Below, in pieces: positions 14,940 through 24,349 of a DNA stretch of 64,000 nt. Position numbers and translations under genes: made by a program. The stretch covers positions 1-64,000 of the forward strand of contig NZ_JABRVQ010000022.1 in the NCBI RefSeq assembly GCF_013248965.1, written 5' to 3'. The stretch's first letter is position 1. Each line of letters starts with the position of its first letter. The stretch comes from Psychrobacter okhotskensis. GTDB taxonomy: Bacteria > Pseudomonadota > Gammaproteobacteria > Pseudomonadales > Moraxellaceae. The notes beneath the pieces were generated by a model. That model was not told the origin of the DNA, ran no database searches, and saw nothing but the letters and a program-made list of their open reading frames with translations.

Positions 14940-17666
14940 TTAACTTTCAACATTGTCGCTACGTAAGCTAAGACTCGTCATCAGTGCCGTTTTTAAGGTT
15001 TCGAGCTTATCGGCTGATAAGGGTTCGTCATTTCGGTCACTTATATAAAACATATCCTCTGCACGTTCGCCCAAAGTGGTAATACGGGCTGCATGCACCT
15101 CAATTTGTTGCTGCAAAAATATCTGACCGACTCGTGCTAATAGTCCTGGCTGATCGAGGGTTTCTAAGCTCATAATGTGCTGATCTGAAGCTTCATTAAA
15201 CTCAAAATTAATCGTCGTCGCCACTTCAAAATGCTTGAGCTGGCGCGGGATACGTTTGTGCGTCAATTTTGGCACTGTCGGGTTTTTGAAGGCATCGATC
15301 AGTCGCTGTTTAAGCTCTTGCTGGCTGTCTTCATCAACCAGTAGCGTGCCACTACGATCCAGCAGCACATAGGAATCCAAGGCAAAGTCACGGGTGGCAG
15401 TAATGATTCTTGCATCCAATACGTCTAGATTCATCTGATCAAAGACTGCCATGGTAACTGCAAACAAGTTGACCTGATCTTGGGTATAAACGAAGACTTG
15501 CACTGCATCTAGCGCCAGCTCACGATGTTCACGTAACACGACTAATGGCGGGCTATTGGCATCAGAGGCACGACCAATGGGTGGATGGTCCAAGATGGCT
15601 TCGGTATGCCATAAAATATCTTCAGCAATCTCGCGCAAAAAGTATTCATCGCCCAAATCATCCCACAATCTAAGTACCTCATCGCGGTTCATATGTTGAT
15701 TATCGACATTGTCTAACATGACCAATGCTTGCTTACGCGTGGCACTAATCATGTCTTGGCGATTGGTCGGTGCATCGATATCAGCACGCAAAATACGGCG
15801 CGTTTGCGAGTATAACTGTTTCATAAGGGTCGCCCGCCAGCTGTTCCATAACTGTGGATTGGTGGCATTCATATCGGCGACGGTCAGCACGTACAGATGA
15901 TTGAGATGGGTGACGTTGCCTACTAAATCTGCAAAGAGTGTCACGACTTCTGGGTCTGAGATGTCTTTTTTCTGCGCAGTCATCGACATTAATAAGTGAT
16001 AGCGGGTCAGCCAACCAACCAAATTGGCATCAGCGACACTCATGCCGTGTGCCAAGCAAAATTCAATCGATTCAGTCTCACCAAGCAAGCTATGATTGCC
16101 GCCGCGGCCTTTGGCAATGTCATGGAACATCGCTGCCAATACCAAAATCTCTTTGCGCTCAATACGCTGAAAGATAGCGCTGACCAGCGGGAAGTCTTCA
16201 TAAAAACGCGAATCGGTGAAGCGGTGCAAGATACGAATTAAAAATAAGGTATGCGCATCAACGGTATAACGATGAAATAAATCGTATTGCATCAGGCCAG
16301 TGACTTGAGAAAAAGCAGGAATATAATTGCCCAAAACCCCATAACGATTCATGGTGCGCAGGCGATGAAACAAGTAATTCTGTTCTTTTAGATTGCCCAA
16401 AAACAGCGCTTGGTGGTTAGGGTTGTCACGGTAAGTCTGATCGATGCCACGCGCGGCGATTTTTAGCGCTCGCAAGGTATGGGTACGGACGTTTTTGATG
16501 CCATATTGACCCATGAGTAAAAACATCTCTAAAATCGACTCAGGATGTTGGGCAAAAACGCGATGATGCGCCATAGCAATTTGTTCGCCGACTTGGTTAA
16601 AGCGCGCGTTTATGGGTTGCTTTTTTGGGCGCTCATCATCAGGCAGTTGCGGCTCGATGATGGTCTCATAATAGTGATTGGTCAGCATCTCAGACAGCGT
16701 CGATATCTGCATGGCACAGCGATAGTAATCGCGCATAAAACGCTCAACGGCGGCGTTAGGCTGATCGTCTGGCTGCGCTTCATAACCCATCAGTTGGGCG
16801 ATATCACGCTGATAATCAAAAAGCAGCTTGTTTTCATTGCGCCCAGTCAATTCATGCAAATGATGACGTATTTGCCATAGATAGCCTTCGGCAAAGCTCA
16901 GCTCGTCAAACTCTTTTTCGGTCAAGAAGTTCTGCTGCACCAAGTCATAGAGCTTGCTCACTCGAAAGTAGCGCTTGGTCACCCAGCCGATGATATGAAT
17001 ATCACGTAGACCACCGGGGGCCGTTTTAATATTAGGCTCAAGGTTATATTCTGTGGCATTGTGCTGCAAATACCGCGCTTTGGCCTCTGCAATCTTTACC
17101 TCAAAAAATGCACGCGGCGACCACTGTTTGTTGACGATCTGAATAGGCACGTCTTGCAAAGCCTCATTACCAATGAGCAACCTTGCTTCGAGTAGTGCAC
17201 TGGCAATGGTATGGTCAAGCGCTGCTTCCACGCCATCACTGACACTACGCACGGATAAGGCAGGCTCAAGTCCGATATCCCACAGTAACGCCACCAAGTT
17301 ATCAATCTTGCTACTGGCATCAGGACCAATCTCATTGGGAGCCAATAATAGAATATCGATATCGGAATATAGGGACAGCTCGCCGCGCCCATAACCACCA
17401 GTGGCGAATAACGCCAAATCGGTCTTATCCAGCTCAAACCATTTAAACAGGGCGATAAGTAGACTGTCTATAGCACAGGCGCGTGCCGCCACCAGTTGAC
17501 GAATATTGATACCACGCTCAAGCGCGCGGCTGATATCTTCATTTATTTGGGTTAACCATTCAGGAATGCCGAGTAGGCTTTTTTCCGCCGGCAACAGTGA
17601 CGCCGTAGGTGAGGAAAAGGAAGGCAGCGGCGTCAGATCGATCGAGGCGGCATCACAAGTAAACAT
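14940..17666 (-). CDS. glnD: [Protein-PII] uridylyltransferase/uridylyl-removing enzyme GlnD
   Basis: GlnD senses glutamine and adds or removes UMP on PII proteins, controlling nitrogen assimilation. The 908 residues hold the full set of domains. A nucleotidyltransferase has GGYGRGEL at 90-97 and the metal-binding DID at 102-104. A PII-uridylyltransferase helical domain has the APGGLRDIHIIGW segment. An HD domain (MFHDIAKGRGGNHS near 514) has uridylyl-removing activity. Two C-terminal ACT domains (around 715-790 and 830-905, with LETLDQPGLLARVG) bind glutamine. The length equals that of E. coli (890) within a few residues. It lies downstream of map, but a terminator stands in the 174-base gap, so it probably has its own promoter. 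Confidence 0.97.
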   Translation of the reverse strand: MFTCDAASIDLTPLPSFSSPTASLLPAEKSLLGIPEWLTQINEDISRALERGINIRQLVAARACAIDSLLIALFKWFELDKTDLALFATGGYGRGELSLYSDIDILLLAPNEIGPDASSKIDNLVALLWDIGLEPALSVRSVSDGVEAALDHTIASALLEARLLIGNEALQDVPIQIVNKQWSPRAFFEVKIAEAKARYLQHNATEYNLEPNIKTAPGGLRDIHIIGWVTKRYFRVSKLYDLVQQNFLTEKEFDELSFAEGYLWQIRHHLHELTGRNENKLLFDYQRDIAQLMGYEAQPDDQPNAAVERFMRDYYRCAMQISTLSEMLTNHYYETIIEPQLPDDERPKKQPINARFNQVGEQIAMAHHRVFAQHPESILEMFLLMGQYGIKNVRTHTLRALKIAARGIDQTYRDNPNHQALFLGNLKEQNYLFHRLRTMNRYGVLGNYIPAFSQVTGLMQYDLFHRYTVDAHTLFLIRILHRFTDSRFYEDFPLVSAIFQRIERKEILVLAAMFHDIAKGRGGNHSLLGETESIEFCLAHGMSVADANLVGWLTRYHLLMSMTAQKKDISDPEVVTLFADLVGNVTHLNHLYVLTVADMNATNPQLWNSWRATLMKQLYSQTRRILRADIDAPTNRQDMISATRKQALVMLDNVDNQHMNRDEVLRLWDDLGDEYFLREIAEDILWHTEAILDHPPIGRASDANSPPLVVLREHRELALDAVQVFVYTQDQVNLFAVTMAVFDQMNLDVLDARIITATRDFALDSYVLLDRSGTLLVDEDSQQELKQRLIDAFKNPTVPKLTHKRIPRQLKHFEVATTINFEFNEASDQHIMSLETLDQPGLLARVGQIFLQQQIEVHAARITTLGERAEDMFYISDRNDEPLSADKLETLKTALMTSLSLRSDNVES

Positions 17667-17810
17667 GAGTGTTATCCCGTTAACAATTTAAAAAGGTGGA
17701 TCATTGAAGCCAATAACTTCTTGGAGTTATAAAACTGAAAAATCGATAAGCACAATACGACGGTATCGTTGTCGATTGAGTTAAGAACATGCTCTAATAA
17801 TAGCGCAAAA

Positions 17811-17834
17811 AAAAGACCGCCTAGGCGATCTTTT
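17811..17834 (-). terminator. Terminator downstream of map
   Basis: AAAAGACCGCC at 17811-17821 pairs with GGCGATCTTTT at 17824-17834. On the minus strand it ends in a long T-run (plus-strand A-run at 17807-17814). It follows the map stop codon by only seven bases. Confidence 0.75.
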
Positions 17835-17840
17835 ATGGTC

Positions 17841-18635
17841 TTACTGTGTCAAAAAACTCAAATCTTCTTCAGGGCGCGTGGTAAATACTTCACAGCCATT
17901 GTCGGTTACGACCATCGTATGCTCCCACTGAGCGGACAGTTTGCGGTCTTTGGTAATCGCTGTCCACTCATCTGGCAAGATTTTGGTCTGCCACGTGCCT
18001 TGGTTAATCATCGGCTCAATGGTAAAGGTCATGCCCGTCTTTAGCTCAAAACCTGTGCCTTTTTTGCCGTAGTGCATGACTTGTGGCTCATGGTGGAATT
18101 CATCACTGATGCCATGACCGCAAAACTCACGGACGATACTAAAGCGCTCAGGCTCGACCACTGCTTTAATCGCTGCACCAACGTCGCCGAGACGCGCGCC
18201 GTTTTTGACCACACTCATGCCAGCATATAGCGCGTCTTGTGCGACTTTGCAGATACGCTGCGCCATGATAGAGCCGTTACCGACGATCCACATTTTTGAG
18301 GTGTCGCCGTAGTAGCCGTCTTTGATCACGGTCACATCAATATTGATGATATCACCATCTTTGAGTAGCTTGCTTTCGGTTGGGATGCCGTGACAGACCA
18401 CGTGGTTTACTGAGGTACAAATCGATTTTGGAAAACCGTTGTAATTCAGCGGAGCAGGGATGGCTTTTTGCACATTAACGATATAGTCATGAGCGATTTG
18501 GTTGAGGGCTTCGGTACTGACGCCAACTTTGACATGCTCATCGAGAATGACAAGGACGTCACTGGCAAGTTTGCCGGCCACACGCATTTTTTCTATGGCC
18601 TCTGGGGACTGGATAAGGGATTTTTTAGTCATCAT
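17841..18635 (-). CDS. map: Type I methionine aminopeptidase
   Basis: Map removes the initiator methionine from nascent proteins. The five metal ligands are visible at Asp100, Asp111, His174, Glu207 and Glu238, with the substrate-contact His82 in NHVVCHGIP. The numbering is shifted by three from E. coli Map. The 264 residues match the type I enzyme without an N-terminal zinc-finger extension. It starts MMTKKS, and either Met could be used. rpsB, the usual divergent neighbour of map, is not present here. A single-gene transcript is likely, given the terminator seven bases past the stop. Confidence 0.97.
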   Translation of the reverse strand: MMTKKSLIQSPEAIEKMRVAGKLASDVLVILDEHVKVGVSTEALNQIAHDYIVNVQKAIPAPLNYNGFPKSICTSVNHVVCHGIPTESKLLKDGDIINIDVTVIKDGYYGDTSKMWIVGNGSIMAQRICKVAQDALYAGMSVVKNGARLGDVGAAIKAVVEPERFSIVREFCGHGISDEFHHEPQVMHYGKKGTGFELKTGMTFTIEPMINQGTWQTKILPDEWTAITKDRKLSAQWEHTMVVTDNGCEVFTTRPEEDLSFLTQ

Positions 18636-19103
18636 CTTGTGTCTTATAGTTATGGGTTTAATGTGGATAAATTATACCATAAATGGATGAATGGCAGTTT
18701 TATGATAAGTGATATTAAATCTATCATTATTATTGACAATAGTTGCTTTACAGCGAGCTAGGGCGTGTCATCAATTACTACGTTTAATCATTTGATGGTC
18801 TTAGAACCGTTAAATTTTGCCAAACATCGTCAAAGACATTGTGAGTATCCAAATACGTTCTACACATTTTGCCTTGTTTGACGGCAATTTATTTCTTCTT
18901 AAGCCTCATTACCTAAATGATGATACCTCTTATTAACGGGTATGACTTTTCAGTCATTATAATATATCCGCATTTTGACAAATAAGTTGAATATTACAGA
19001 ATATATAAGTACTGTAATTTTGGTTGCGAAAGGAATTAGTAGCCATTTTTACCGTTTTTGTGAGGTAAAAATAACCAAAATCAACGATAACAAGGATGTT
19101 GTT
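18636..19103. other. Intergenic region with lipase upstream sequence
   Basis: The right part (about 18985-19103) resembles the sequence before the second lipase gene. Both have GAATATTAC, then GTAA[T/C]TTTGGTTGC, then AACGATAACAAGGA and GTTGTTATG. The gene duplication therefore included the upstream control region. The motif TAGGGCGTGTC lies at 18759-18769. I see no coding gene. Confidence 0.5.
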
Positions 19104-20180
19104 ATGGCTCTCAAAACTTCTTTTGCTACGGCTATCACGCCCAGCACATTTTTACCATCGCTCGGTGCTATCAGTGCTGGCGTACTCATTATGGCTCTGC
19201 AAACGGCTTCGGCTCAAGCGGCAGGGCAGTACTATAATTGTGCCAACGCCAATGGCTGCACGCTAGTCGATAGCAAATACTTTACCTCCAGTTATACCAA
19301 GACTCAGTATCCAGTGGTCCTGGCTCATGGGCTTGGCGGTTTTACCAAGCTGTTTGGGGTCTTAGATTATTTCAACGGGATTCCTAGTGAGCTGATGAAA
19401 GGTGGATCAGAGGTGTACACCACCAAAACATCAGCGGTGAATAATAGTGAAGTCCGCGGCGAGCAGCTATTACAGCAAGTCAAAACCATCACTGCCATTT
19501 CAGGCGATCCAAAAGTCAATTTGTTTGGGCACAGTCAAGGCGGTATAGACATCCGCTATGTCGCTGGCGTTGCACCAAAATACGTCGCCTCGGTCACCGC
19601 CGTATCAAGTCCAGAGCAAGGCTCAAAAACCGCCGATTTTGTCAAAAACGTCCTTGAACCAAACAATGACACAGGTGAGCCATCAAACGTCACGACACAG
19701 CTGGTATCAGGGGTGTTTAATTTGATTGGCGGCTTTACAGATGTGGGATCAGGCATCAGTTTTAAAGAGATACAAGCGCAAGATGGCTGGCAAGCACTCA
19801 TGGCGCTATCAACCGATGGTGCGGCCAAATTCAATGCCAAATTCCCCGCAGCAATGCCAACAAGTTACTGTGGTCAGCCAACCAGTACCTCTGCAAACGG
19901 TATCAAATATTACTCATTTAGTGGCGTCGGACAAGTCATGAGCGTCCTTGACCCTAGTGATTATCTGCTTGCAGCAACAAGCGTACCGTTTTTATTTGAT
20001 GCCAATGATGGTTTGGTTTCTGCCTGCTCGAGTCGACTTGGGTATGTGATTCGTGATAATTACATCATGAACCATTTGGATTCAGCAGACCAAGTACTAG
20101 GTCTGACGGCATGGGGCGAGTCTGAACCAAAATCTATTTATAGCACTCAAGTTAATCGTCTCAAAAAAGCCAATCTATAA
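19104..20180 (+). CDS. Secreted triacylglycerol lipase (family I), first copy
   Basis: The protein is an alpha/beta-hydrolase lipase of bacterial family I, which needs a foldase for export and folding. From ATG 19104 it has 358 residues; a longer frame to 18975 exists, but AACGATAACAAGGATGTTGT before 19104 is conserved at the second lipase. A signal peptide ends near SAQAAG. The oxyanion-hole motif is LAHGLGGFTKLFG. The nucleophile is the Ser of GHSQGG. The catalytic Asp is in FDANDGLVSACSSRLG and the His in NHLDS. Cysteines in the C-terminal part and near the N-terminus may form disulfides. The foldase gene lies 1.9 kb downstream past lip2. The usual family motif is GHSHGG; here it is GHSQGG. 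Confidence 0.92.
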   Translation: MALKTSFATAITPSTFLPSLGAISAGVLIMALQTASAQAAGQYYNCANANGCTLVDSKYFTSSYTKTQYPVVLAHGLGGFTKLFGVLDYFNGIPSELMKGGSEVYTTKTSAVNNSEVRGEQLLQQVKTITAISGDPKVNLFGHSQGGIDIRYVAGVAPKYVASVTAVSSPEQGSKTADFVKNVLEPNNDTGEPSNVTTQLVSGVFNLIGGFTDVGSGISFKEIQAQDGWQALMALSTDGAAKFNAKFPAAMPTSYCGQPTSTSANGIKYYSFSGVGQVMSVLDPSDYLLAATSVPFLFDANDGLVSACSSRLGYVIRDNYIMNHLDSADQVLGLTAWGESEPKSIYSTQVNRLKKANL

Positions 20181-20557
20181 TGCTATTAAGCGGTTGATGG
20201 AAGCTAATGTGTCTACTGTTGTTAAATGCTTTGTCATTTAATAGCAGTGCTAGCGAGATTTTTTACTCGTTACACAATGCTCGGCAATGCGGTTATCAGG
20301 CAATCTGTCAGTATAATAAAACGAAAATATGAGTGCTTTTCAGATAATAATTATCGATTATTGTCTTCTAATAACCAATAAGTCACTCAAAAAACCGCTT
20401 ATATTCTAAAAACCGATTGAATATTACCGTTTATAACAGTATTGTAACTTTGGTTGCTAAAAGATTTAGCGATAGTGTCTTTATGACTTTTGCAGTTGCT
20501 GCAATATAAGTCTATATAAATGAACTGCCAAACTTTAACGATAACAAGGACGTTGTT

Positions 20558-21649
20558 ATGATTCTAAAAAGCTCTCTTGCTGCGGCTTTAACGCCTAGCG
20601 CATTTTTACCTTCACTTGGTGCGATCGGCGCCGGTGTACTCCTAATGGCGCTACAAACCACCTCGGCACAAGCTGCTGGACAATTTTATAACTGTGCAAA
20701 TGCAACAGGCTGTAAGATGGTCGATAGCAAATACTTTACCTCAAAGCACACAGATACCAAATATCCTATTGTCATGGCTCATGGCTCATGGCTCATGGCT
20801 CATGGTTTGGTTGGCTTTACTAAGTTACTAGGTGTTGATTATTTTTATGGCATTCCTCAGACTCTCATGAGTGGTGGCTCTGAAGTATATGCTACTAAGA
20901 CCTCTTCTTTTGGCGATAGTCGTGTTCGTGGTGAGCAGTTACTACAGCAAGTTAAGACTATCTCTGCGGTATCAGGCAGCAACAAAGTCAATTTATTTGG
21001 TCACAGTCATGGTGGTCATGATATCCGTTATGTCGCCTCAGTTGCCCCAAATTATGTAGCATCGGTCACAGCGGTTGCTAGTCCAGAGCAGGGCGCAGCA
21101 TTAGCCGATTGGGTCATTGAACAGATCGAAAATGATAAAGTGAATGGTGAGTATAATACGGCTTCCAAAGCTGCCTTAGGGTTATTTGGTTTCTTGGGTA
21201 ACTTTATGGATCTCAATGCCAGCATTCCTGTTGATAAACTGCAAGATCAAGATGCTTATGGTGCCATTACAGCCTTGACTACTGATTATATGACAGACTT
21301 CAATGCTGAGTTCCCAGCAGCGATGCCCACCAGTTATTGTGGTCAGCCAACAGCGACCAAAGTAAACGGTATCGAATATTATTCATTCAGTGGCGTCGGT
21401 CAAGTAACCAATATCTTAGATCCTATTGATTATGTGCTATTAGCCACGTCAAAGGTATTTGATAATGATCCAAATGATGGTTTGGTTTCAGCTTGCTCTA
21501 GTCGCCTAGGTTATGTCATCAGAGATGATTACAAAATGAATCATATGGATTCAGTCAACCAACTATTAGGTTTGGTCGCATGGGGACAGCCTAACCCTAA
21601 AACGGTCTATCGTGATCAAGTGAATCGCTTGAAAAAAGCCAATCTATAA
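20558..21649 (+). CDS. Secreted triacylglycerol lipase (family I), second copy
   Basis: This 363-residue lipase is a tandem paralogue of the first. They share the signal peptide (FLPSLGAI then SAQAAGQ), the CANA.GC start of the mature protein, the PEQGA region and the end RLKKANL. The nucleophile motif is GHSHGG, the Asp is in NDPNDGLVSACSS and the His in NHMDS. Unlike lip1, the oxyanion-hole loop reads MAHGSWLMAHGLVGF: seven extra residues encoded by a 7-bp tandem repeat. One residue is also missing a little later (LLGVDYF against LFGVLDYF). Whether the enzyme folds and works with the enlarged loop is not clear. The codon choice is more AT-leaning than in lip1. Confidence 0.9.
   Translation: MILKSSLAAALTPSAFLPSLGAIGAGVLLMALQTTSAQAAGQFYNCANATGCKMVDSKYFTSKHTDTKYPIVMAHGSWLMAHGLVGFTKLLGVDYFYGIPQTLMSGGSEVYATKTSSFGDSRVRGEQLLQQVKTISAVSGSNKVNLFGHSHGGHDIRYVASVAPNYVASVTAVASPEQGAALADWVIEQIENDKVNGEYNTASKAALGLFGFLGNFMDLNASIPVDKLQDQDAYGAITALTTDYMTDFNAEFPAAMPTSYCGQPTATKVNGIEYYSFSGVGQVTNILDPIDYVLLATSKVFDNDPNDGLVSACSSRLGYVIRDDYKMNHMDSVNQLLGLVAWGQPNPKTVYRDQVNRLKKANL
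20772..20805 (+). repeat. 7-bp tandem repeat inside lipase 2
   Basis: The unit TCATGGC occurs 4.9 times in a row, where lip1 has a single copy. Four units instead of one add 21 bases and keep the frame. Gain or loss of one unit would shift the frame. It covers the oxyanion-hole codons of the lipase. Confidence 0.95.
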
Positions 21650-21678
21650 ATACATTTTAGACAGGCCATTACTATGAA

Positions 21679-21786
21679 TATAGTCAATCCTATATAAATC
21701 AGATACGGTGTCAGGCGCACTTAGTCTACTACTTGCAGCACTTTTGCTCGATTTACTTGTATCTAAATTGGATTGAACCGACTATA
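21679..21786. mobile_element. MITE-like inverted-repeat element, short variant
   Basis: It starts TATAGTCAATCC and ends GATTGAACCGACTATA, with a GATAC box near the left end mirrored by GTATC near the right. The ends match copy 1 and the copy at 21912, but the GCAGCCTCTGTC core is missing. The element is 108 bases long. Confidence 0.55.
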
Positions 21787-21831
21787 TGCATCGCTTTTAT
21801 ATAAGAGCCTGCCGATAACTGCTTTTATGTA

Positions 21832-21858
21832 AACAGGGCCAACGTCGTTGGCCCTGTT
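21832..21858. terminator. Strong hairpin between lipase 2 and foldase
   Basis: A perfect 11-bp stem (AACAGGGCCAA with TTGGCCCTGTT) surrounds a five-base loop. There is no T-run on either side, so it may be a weak terminator or an RNA-stability hairpin that sets foldase expression below that of the lipases. Confidence 0.6.
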
Positions 21859-21911
21859 CATGTATGGGAAGTACAAGTATGTATTAAAAGAATTAAATTT
21901 TTTATTCATAA

Positions 21912-22049
21912 TATAGTCAGTGAAAACTAATATCGAACCATCATGCACTGCTGATATCCATTTTTCTTGCTTACTGTGCCTACGCAGACAGAGGCGACAA
22001 AAAATCAATATCAGTAATACCGTCGCGGTTTTGGGATATTTTGACTATA
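21912..22049. mobile_element. MITE-like inverted-repeat element, copy in inverted orientation
   Basis: The ends are TATAGTCA and TGACTATA. The core at about 21957-22010 is the reverse complement of the core at 14575 and 35499 (GCCTACGCAGACAGAGGC on the plus strand). It lies in the lip2-foldase gap and ends 78 bases before the foldase start. Confidence 0.65.
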
Positions 22050-22127
22050 TCGCTTTGTCCATCTCTCGTGTCTTGTTATGCTATGCATACACATATCAAC
22101 TGACTTATTAAATAAGATATTTTCGTT

Positions 22128-23237
22128 ATGCCAAACAATCGCCGTTTACCTTATCTTCCTATCATTATTATCGCTGTCATCATCGCTATCACTGTGGCGA
22201 TTATCATGTGGTTTAAGCCTGACCAAGGCACTGCTGGATCTTCTGAGACTACCTCTACAGCAGTGGAGAATAACGCCAATAGCACAATGATCAATAGTTC
22301 TGATGCTAATAGTGGGGTGGCGACATTGTCTGGTCAAAATAACACTCAATTCATCACAGGGCTTGAGAACTTGCCGCGGTCTTTACAAGGCACGGATGTA
22401 GACGGTGAGATCATCATTGATGAAAATAAACAATTAGTCGTTACCGAAGGCTTACGCCGCTTGTTCGATTATTTCTTATCGGCGCTTGGCGAAGAAAATG
22501 ACGCTGTCATCTATGCTCGCGTTGAGAGCTATATCCGTAATCACACGCCAGAGCCTGCCGCCAGTCAAGCGGTTGCCATATTTGACCAATATATTGCCTA
22601 TCTAAAAGCCATCCCTGAGATAGAAAAGCGTTATGGTAATCTGCAATTGCAGGCGACCAAAAGTGGCGAGTTGGATTTGAATGCGGTGACACAGCAAAAG
22701 CAAGACGTCAGTAAGCTACGTCAGCAGTATTTTTCCAAAGAAACCATCACCGCCTTCTTTGGTACAGAGGATGACTATGACGATTATAGTATGGAGATGG
22801 TCAGAATCAACCAAAATACCCAGTTGTCTGATGCGCAAAAAGAGGCGGCAAAACAAGACTATATTAGCCGCATGCCGGACAACACTACCAAGGCCAATAT
22901 TGCACAACAAGCCAATCTAAATGAGCTAATGACTCGTACTGAGCAGATGAAAGCCAAAGGCGCAAGCCCCGAAGCACTATACAATATGCGTCGAGAGCTG
23001 GTCGGTGCGCCTGCAGCAGCGAGACTGGCACAAGTAGATCAAGAAGACGCCAATTTCGATCAGCGTTTTGATCAATACCAAACACAAAAGCAGCGCCTAT
23101 TGAGCCAAAATGCGGACAAAGCGCAGGCACAAACCCAAATCAATCAGCTCGAGCAGCAGCTATTTAACGATACCGAGCGCAAGCGCTTGGCGGGTTATGC
23201 GGCGATGCAACAACAAAATGCTGCGGCTGCCCAATAG
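22128..23237 (+). CDS. lifO: Lipase-specific foldase/chaperone (Lif)
   Basis: Lif is an inner-membrane-anchored periplasmic steric chaperone that folds family I lipases before type II secretion. The 369 residues begin with a single membrane anchor (about 8-28). A flexible Ser/Thr/Asn-rich linker follows, then the conserved foldase region: LPRSLQGTDVDGEI at 82-95 and the signature RRLFDYFLSALGE at 110-122, the motif shown in Pseudomonas and Burkholderia foldases to be needed for lipase activation. The rest is helical and Gln-rich, as in the family. It lies downstream of both lipases and most likely serves both. The 478-base gap with two inserted repeats suggests it may have its own promoter. 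Confidence 0.92.
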   Translation: MPNNRRLPYLPIIIIAVIIAITVAIIMWFKPDQGTAGSSETTSTAVENNANSTMINSSDANSGVATLSGQNNTQFITGLENLPRSLQGTDVDGEIIIDENKQLVVTEGLRRLFDYFLSALGEENDAVIYARVESYIRNHTPEPAASQAVAIFDQYIAYLKAIPEIEKRYGNLQLQATKSGELDLNAVTQQKQDVSKLRQQYFSKETITAFFGTEDDYDDYSMEMVRINQNTQLSDAQKEAAKQDYISRMPDNTTKANIAQQANLNELMTRTEQMKAKGASPEALYNMRRELVGAPAAARLAQVDQEDANFDQRFDQYQTQKQRLLSQNADKAQAQTQINQLEQQLFNDTERKRLAGYAAMQQQNAAAAQ

Positions 23238-23317
23238 TTCCTAATAATTAGATACGGGGCGAATGATTATTTGGCAGTGAGATGTTCGATAAATAACAGC
23301 TTGATCGATCAGCGGTT

Positions 23318-23357
23318 GATAAGTCGATAAGTCGATAAGTTGATAAGTTGATAAGCC
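23318..23357 (+). repeat. 8-bp tandem repeat GATAAGTY, five units
   Basis: GATAAGTC, GATAAGTC, GATAAGTT, GATAAGTT and GATAAGCC follow each other without gaps in the region after the foldase gene. No coding role is visible. Confidence 0.85.
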
Positions 23358-23392
23358 AAAAGTAACAAGCAGACTCGCCATCACACAAAAGT

Positions 23393-23417
23393 GTTAGCAG
23401 CTTATGGCGCTGCTAAC
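23393..23417. terminator. Hairpin after the foldase gene
   Basis: GTTAGCAGC and GCTGCTAAC form a perfect nine-base stem around a seven-base loop. It lacks a T-run, so termination is only possible. The rest of the region from 23238 to 23629 shows no gene. Confidence 0.45.
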
Positions 23418-23629
23418 AAGACCTATTAGCAAATCACCTGTATAGTTGGCACAAACCACGTCTCAATCTATACCTAATCTATCATGACAGTCATATGGCA
23501 GTCATGCATAATGGCGCCCATGTGCTGCTCAATGAATAAAGTGCTGGTCAATGAATAAAATAATCAAACAGGCGCTATAAAGCTCCGCACATGTCTATAA
23601 AAATTTGCTTAAACCTTTTAGGAGATACT

Positions 23630-24118
23630 ATGAAAAACATGACTAAAATAATGATGGCTGCGACACTTGCGGTAGGTACATTGGCTGCAGGTTGCCAAAC
23701 TACCCCTAGTATGACCGCGCCTGTGACTCAACCAATTACTGTTGATGCACTACAAGCATATAACTGGCAGCTTGTCGATGCCAAACGCAGCAATGGTGAC
23801 AAAGTCAGCCAATTGTTTTTTGACCCAAGCAAACCATTAACGCTAAAATTCTTCAAAGACGGTACGAGCAACCGTGTCACCTTTGCTAATACTTGTAATA
23901 ACATGGGCGCTAGTTATAGCGTCGTAAACGACAATGTGGTGTTAGGTAATGTAATGTCGACTATGATGGCATGCCCTGAGCCACAAGCAAGCTTCGATAC
24001 AGCAACTATGGCGACGGTACAAGGCAAATACAGCATCAATAACAATGCGAATAACGTGCCTATCTTGACTATCCGTAATGCCAATCAAGTGGCGTACTTT
24101 AAAGCTGTCGCAAAATAA
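23630..24118 (+). CDS. META-domain (HslJ-like) lipoprotein
   Basis: The product has 162 residues from ATG 23630, set by GGAG five bases upstream. A lipoprotein signal peptide ends at LAAG-C (lipobox), so the mature protein is membrane-anchored through Cys. After a linker (QTTPSMTAPVTQPI), the META domain begins with YNWQLVDAKRSNGD and includes TLKFFKDGTSNRVTFANTCNNMGASYSV and STMMACPE. This fold is shared with E. coli HslJ, implicated in heat-shock and novobiocin resistance. The cysteines in NTCNN and MACPE are typical of the family. Function in this organism is unknown. A clear terminator follows. Confidence 0.85.
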   Translation: MKNMTKIMMAATLAVGTLAAGCQTTPSMTAPVTQPITVDALQAYNWQLVDAKRSNGDKVSQLFFDPSKPLTLKFFKDGTSNRVTFANTCNNMGASYSVVNDNVVLGNVMSTMMACPEPQASFDTATMATVQGKYSINNNANNVPILTIRNANQVAYFKAVAK

Positions 24119-24166
24119 TTTGCCAATTCAATGACGCAACTTAATCAGTAATTCCTGTCTTTGATA

Positions 24167-24195
24167 TGCCTCACTATGTAGTGGGGCATTTTTTT
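24167..24195 (+). terminator. Rho-independent terminator
   Basis: TGCCTCAC at 24167-24174 pairs with GTGGGGCA at 24181-24188 (one G-T pair) and is followed by seven T. It ends the META-domain lipoprotein transcript. Confidence 0.85.
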
Positions 24196-24349
24196 ATCCA
24201 AAATATGCTGCCGTTTGCGCTACACTAAGGTCATCAACTTTTGTAGTGATGGATTGTTGGGGTCGATTGATCCTCTTTGCTGTTATATAACCTTAGCTTT
24301 TACTCAAGCATATTTACCGCACCATTAAAACCCTATTGGACTTTATTTC

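Noticed and set aside
18758-18905. Insertion-sequence remnant before lipase 1
   Set aside because: Only the short AGGGCGTGTC end-like motif is present; no transposase fragment can be translated from the region.
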